From Lathyrus oleraceus (Eukaryota > Streptophyta > Magnoliopsida > Fabales > Fabaceae), in assembly GCF_024323335.1 (NCBI RefSeq), contig NC_066583.1, forward strand, positions 410,886,031 to 410,950,030: a stretch of DNA of 64,000 nucleotides, given 5' to 3'. How positions within the stretch are numbered: the stretch's first letter is position 1; each line of letters starts with the position of its first letter. The position numbers were made by a program, and so were the translations under genes. A model generated the notes under the pieces. That model ran no database searches, was not told the origin of the DNA, and saw only the letters and a list, made by a program, of their open reading frames with translations. Below, piece after piece: positions 59,782 to 64,000 of the stretch.

Positions 59782-61737
59782 GTTGGTTTCTAAACCCATT
59801 GAATACAATGATCCAACTCCTTCTCCAAACTTTGAATTCCCTGTGTTTGAGGCTGAGGAAGAAAGTGATGAAGAAGTATATGACGAATTGTCTCGTCTAC
59901 TTGAGCATGAGGAAAAAGCCATTCAACCATTCAAAGAGCAGATTGAGCTAGTCAACTTGGGTTCCGAAGATGATGTGAAGGAAGTCAAGATTGGGTCTCA
60001 ACTGTGTCCAGAGGTTAAGAAGGGGTTGATTGATCTTCTTTGAGAGTATTCAGATGTGTTTGCTTGGTCCTATCAAGACATGCCTGGCTTAGATTCTGAG
60101 ATTGTGGAGTATAGATTGTCGTTGAATCCAGAATGCCCGTTAGTTAAGTAGAAGTTGAGGAGAACTCGTCCTGATATGGCAGTGAATATCAAAGAAGAAG
60201 TGTAGAAGCATATCGATGCTGGTTTCCTTGTTACTGCAGAATATCCATAATGGGTGGCCAATATTGTGCCTGTTCCTAAGAAGGACGGAAAAGTTCGCGT
60301 GTGCGTTGATTATAGAGATTTGAACAAAGCTAGTCCGAAAGATGATTTCCCTCTGCCACACATTGATATGTTAGTAGATAATACAACTAAATTCAAAGTC
60401 TTTTTGTTTATGGACGGATTTTCCGATTATAATCAGATCAAAATGGCACATGAAGATATGGAGAAGACCATATTCATTACACGTTGAAGAACATTATGTT
60501 ATAGAGTGATGCCTTTCGATTTACAGAATGCTGGTGCAACATACCAGAGAGTAATGACCACTCTTTTTCATGATATGATGCATAAAGAGATTAAAGTCTA
60601 TGTTGATGATATGATAGCTAAATCCACTAATAAAGAAGAACATGTTGAGCATTTGTTGAAGCTATTCCAGCATTTGAGGAAGTACAAACTCCGCTTGAAT
60701 CCCAATAAGTGTACGTTTAGTGTTCGTTCTGGTAAGTTGTTAGGCTTATTGTCAGCGAGAAGGGTATTGAAGTTAATCCTGCCAAGGTTAAAGCAATACA
60801 AGAAATGCATGCGCCCAAAACCGAGAAGAAAGTTAGAGGTTTTCTCGGCCGCTTGAATTATATCTCAAGATTCATTTCGCATATGACTGCCACATGTGTG
60901 CCTATATTCAAGCTTCTTCGGAAAGATCAATCTTGTGATTGGACCGAAGATTGCCATAAAGCTTTTGACAGTATCAAGGAGTATCTGCTTGAACCTCTGA
61001 TTTTGTCTCCGCCTATTGAAGGAAGACCGTTGATCATGTATTTGAATGTTCTTGAAGAGAGTATGGGTTGCGTTCTTGGTCAGCAAGATGAAACTGGAAA
61101 GAAAGAATATGCAATTTACTACCTCAGTAAGAAGTTCACTGACCGTGAGACTCGATATTCTATGCTTGAAAAGACTTGTTGCGCATTGGCTTGGGTTGTT
61201 AAGCATCTGCGTCAGTATATGTTGAATCATATCACTTGGTTGATATCCAAAATGGATCCAATCAAGTATATTTTTGAGAAGCCTGCTTTAACTTGGAGGA
61301 TGCCCGTTGGAAGATGTTGTTATCAGAGTATGATATTGAATATCGATCTCAAAAAGAAATTAAAGGTAGTGTCTTGGCTGACCATTTGGCCCACCAACCG
61401 ATTGAAGATTACCAGTCAGTATAATATGATTTTCCTGATGAAGAGATTTTGTACCTGAAGATGAAAGATTATGATGAACCATTGCTTTAAGAAGGGCTAG
61501 AGCCTGGTTCCCGTTGGGGCATGGTATTTGATGGAGCTGTTAATCAGTATGGTAATGGCATTGGGGCAATGATTATTACTCCTCAAGGCACTCATTTTCC
61601 ATTTACAGCTAGATTGACTTTCAAGTGTACAAATAATATGGTTGAGTATGAAGCTTGCATTATGGGTCTTGAAGAGACCATTGATCTCAGAATCAAGTAT
61701 TTAGACGTCTATGGAGATTAGGCTTTGGTTGTGAATC
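59782..61737 (+). pseudogene. Ogre-2 pol, truncated in the second RNase H
   Basis: It begins LVSKPIEYNDPTPSPNFEF. RT carries WVANIVPVPKKDGKVRVCVD, DDFPLPHIDML and YVDDMIAKS. The first RNase H includes SMGCVLGQQDE and RYSMLEKTCCALAW. The archaeal-type RNase H (MVFDGAVNQYGNGIG, NNMVEYEACIMG, YLDVYGD) ends at a stop and then at the LTR insertion (61738). Early stops lie at 60041, about 60149, about 60203 and about 60248, with another at 60485. Frameshifts lie near 60745 and 61300. Four of the five stops sit where the related copy has CGA, CAG or CAA. Integrase is out of view. Confidence 0.9.
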
Positions 61738-61795
61738 TATAGCGGTAAATTCATGACCATTAAGCTATAGATAAACTTAACGTCAATTAAACCAG

Positions 61796-61803
61796 GCTCG
61801 CCA
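61796..61803 (-). other. U5 copy of the PBS first half (window-end LTR)
   Basis: The minus strand reads TGGCGAGC, a decayed TGGCGACTC, 65 bp before the LTR end. Confidence 0.45.
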
Positions 61804-62088
61804 CTGCGCTTTTATTGTTTCCAAGGGAAAAGGGAAAAGTACGAACAAAACCCAAAAATAAGAAGTTTTCAAATCAAAACTAATAAAATCCCAGATATTA
61901 CAGGTAAGGGGGTTGGTTACACAGAGGGAAGGTGTTAGCACGTAAAGTGTCCTAGGTACTCCTAGGGAGCCCTTTTTTGTGTGCATATGTATTTTTGTAC
62001 AAAATGATGTTTGCAATAAATAGAGTGGAGGGATGAGAAACGAATTCATTTAATTATATTTTTGTGTTTGACAAGACCTTCGGACTTG

Positions 62089-62134
62089 TGCCTACGTACC
62101 AACATAAAAATGAGGGATCAAAACCTCGTAGTTC
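62089..62134 (-). promoter_or_regulatory. Conserved LTR hairpin, copy 9 (window-end LTR)
   Basis: GAACTACGAGG...GGTACGTAGGCA on the minus strand, the same form as copies 1 and 8, starting 351 bp from the LTR 3' end. Confidence 0.6.
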
Positions 62135-64000
62135 GTGGTAACAATTTCAAAGTGGATGCATTGCTTTTAACAAAAATTTAAGTTTAACAAAGGCACAAAA
62201 GGCCTAAAAGGGTTTGAATGGGTGTTAGTTATTTTTGTCTTTTGAAAATTTTAAGTCAAGTATAGTTAAGTTCATTTACAAATTTGATTAAGAAAAGAGT
62301 TTAAAAATTCAATGGCATCAGGCCAAAGTTTCTAATTTGCTATAAGGTCTAAGTTTAGAAATCACAAACAAATAAGATTTTGAAAGAGGGGAGAGATTTG
62401 AAATTAAAGAAGTGAGGAAGAGATGAAGAAACTAATCCTAAGAAAAAATTAAAAGTTAAGAGTTGAAAAGATCTGACCAATAGGCTGCAATCCAATAGAC
62501 AAGAATGCCATATAGAAACCCAAATTTCCCTTGAACTTTAGAATCAAGCAATATCAATACACAAATAGCAAGATGAAGAGCAAGGCATCAAATAAAGATA
62601 GACACATCCATTCTTAGAAACTTCATGATCTCCTTCATAATGTCCCATGTATCAGATGCATTCAAAGATAGGTACCAGGCGCAGGTTCAAAATAACAGCT
62701 TCAATAAGATCATGTAGAAGATGAACTCAGATGGGATCACAATACTTACTTCAGATGAAGTTTCAAATCACAAGCACTTGGTTTCATGAAGGTTGGCATT
62801 GGCCAAATACTTTTGCATAGGGAGTGTTGCCTAATTCTAAGTCCAACGTCTCGGAGTAATCCAACAGTCCACACAAATGTCTTTTAGGGTTTTTGTTGTT
62901 ATTATGTACATTAAGGTCAAAAGACCACAAACATAAACAAGTATATATAATCATAATATAATCACAAAATAAGTCTCAAATGAGAAAAGTGAAAATGACA
63001 TTAAAGTAAACAAGTTGAATGGTATGAATAATGGCAAATGAATAAAGACTTAAAATTAAAGTGCATAAAAGTAAATGACTTGAAATTAAATGTTAGTTGT
63101 TAGTTGATTAGAAGTTAGTATTGCTTTTGCTTTGTTTTGTTTAAGTTATTCTTTGGAGAACACTCAACCCATTATTCACAAGCATGGATCCTTGAACTAA
63201 GACATCTTCCAAAGGAAGGAAAAAAGGCCAAGTTTCCATACAATACCATGAAAGAGGGGAGACTTACAATCTCACTTACTAGAATGCTATGCCTTTTGTG
63301 TCAACAATTTAGTGCTATGTTAAGTAATCGTAATTGGACTTATGTAGAAGTCACAACTATTTGAGTTCGGGAAATAGAAATTTTAGTGTTAATGCATGTT
63401 AGAGATATGGTATTATGAACCATACTCCTAAAACATACCACACTTAAAAGAATATGCAAAAGAGGTGGACCTAATCTCATCCACACTTATGTTGATTTTG
63501 CAATCAACTAGCCTTAGGATATAGAGACATCATATGTCCATGAAATGAGTGAGAAGAGAATGGGATTGAGATGAAGAGGAAGGGGAAATGGAATCAACAC
63601 AAATTGGTCAAAGGAGGACTTTTATGAAATTAAAATCATTCATTCATTTTGGGAGATGAAATGTACATTTCATCAATCCCCTAATCCAATGATTTTAACT
63701 CAACAAAGTCAAATCAACCTTGACCAAGGCCCAACAACATAAGTCAAACTCAACAAGTCAATATCAAAAGCTCAACACAATTTATTTTGCATTTAAACAA
63801 TTAAAATCAATTAAATAATGCATTAAATTAAATTATGGTTGGTCAAAATCCTAAAACCTCATCAAAACACCAAATAAATGGCCATGAGATTTATCATAGG
63901 TCAAACAAGGTCAAAGGACCATGGATAAAAAAATTCATTAATTTTGGAAACTTAAAACTATTTTTAAACAATTAAAAATATTCACAAAAACAATTAAATC

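Larger units (their letters stand above)
44340..61737 (+). mobile_element. Ogre-2, Ty3/gypsy Tat-lineage retrotransposon (interrupted twice)
   Basis: It begins TGTAAGACCTC at 44340 inside the copia element. It comprises a 5' LTR (4.7 kb without its insertion), PBS, leader, ORF1, gag-PR, intron and pol up to the second RNase H. There a minus-strand Ogre LTR interrupts it at 61738. Its integrase, 3' UTR and 3' LTR must lie outside the window. The LTR belongs to the same family as Ogre-A. The presumed left target duplication is GCGGG (44335-44339); its partner is out of view. Confidence 0.92.
61738..64000 (-). repeat. Ogre LTR, minus strand (insertion in Ogre-2 pol, runs off window)
   Basis: The minus-strand LTR end (...CGCTATA, mutated from CGCTACA) is at 61738. 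The sequence then follows the Ogre-A/Ogre-2 LTR family continuously to the window edge, covering roughly the last 2.3 kb of the LTR. It matches Ogre-A more completely than Ogre-A matches itself across the Sirevirus, so it shows the undeleted LTR. It is either the 3' LTR of a reversed element or a solo LTR. GAATC (61733-61737) is the candidate target duplication. Confidence 0.88.

Overview
This window is heterochromatin-like plant DNA built almost entirely of nested transposable elements. I see no host gene, rRNA, tRNA or CRISPR array. The very long (about 4.6-4.9 kb) LTRs, a tRNA-Arg-type primer site, an extra ORF upstream of gag, an intron between protease and reverse transcriptase, and a second RNase H together define Ogre/Tat Ty3-gypsy elements. 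Dense Ogre nesting is typical of legumes of tribe Fabeae (pea, vetch, grass pea, lentil), so a Fabeae genome is the best guess; the species cannot be fixed from this window.

Left block (1-12676). A minus-strand Ogre ('Ogre-A') contributes ORF1, leader, primer site and 5' LTR. A minus-strand Sirevirus (Ty1/copia; gag with two zinc knuckles, PR, INT, RT-RNase H, env-like ORF, 3' LTR) sits in that LTR. One deletion removed the Sirevirus 5' end and about 0.9 kb of adjoining Ogre LTR.

Second block (12677-29958). 'Ogre-1' (plus strand) is inserted in the Ogre-A LTR. It has a full 5' LTR, primer site, leader, ORF1, gag-PR, a 268-bp intron, pol (RT, RNase H, second archaeal-type RNase H, integrase), a 3' UTR with a 110-bp AT microsatellite, and a 3' LTR truncated at both ends.

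Third block (29959-39522). A minus-strand LTR of a different Tat-like family ('type C'), rich in internal repeats, surrounds a Mutator-like element (33122-37480). The MULE carries a plant-mobile-domain gene and a FAR1/MuDR-type transposase facing tail to tail, with arrays of CCGGAA...TTCCGG palindromes at both ends.

Fourth block (39523-64000). A plus-strand copia element (LTR, tRNA-iMet primer site, gag, PR, INT) is cut at 44339 by 'Ogre-2' (plus strand). The Ogre-2 5' LTR holds a reverse-oriented solo LTR (44654-49245) with a perfect 5-bp target duplication, GTATC. Ogre-2 pol is cut at 61737 by another minus-strand Ogre LTR that runs off the window.

All coding regions carry stops or frameshifts, many of them consistent with C-to-T change. 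The most novel signal is not a gene: nine copies, across four LTR families, of a covarying hairpin (outer stem CTACG/CGTAG, inner stem varying compensatorily) that lies about 340-356 bp before the LTR 3' end in every LTR whose end is intact. A second shared feature is an internal copy of the first half of the primer site, about 65-75 bp before the LTR end.
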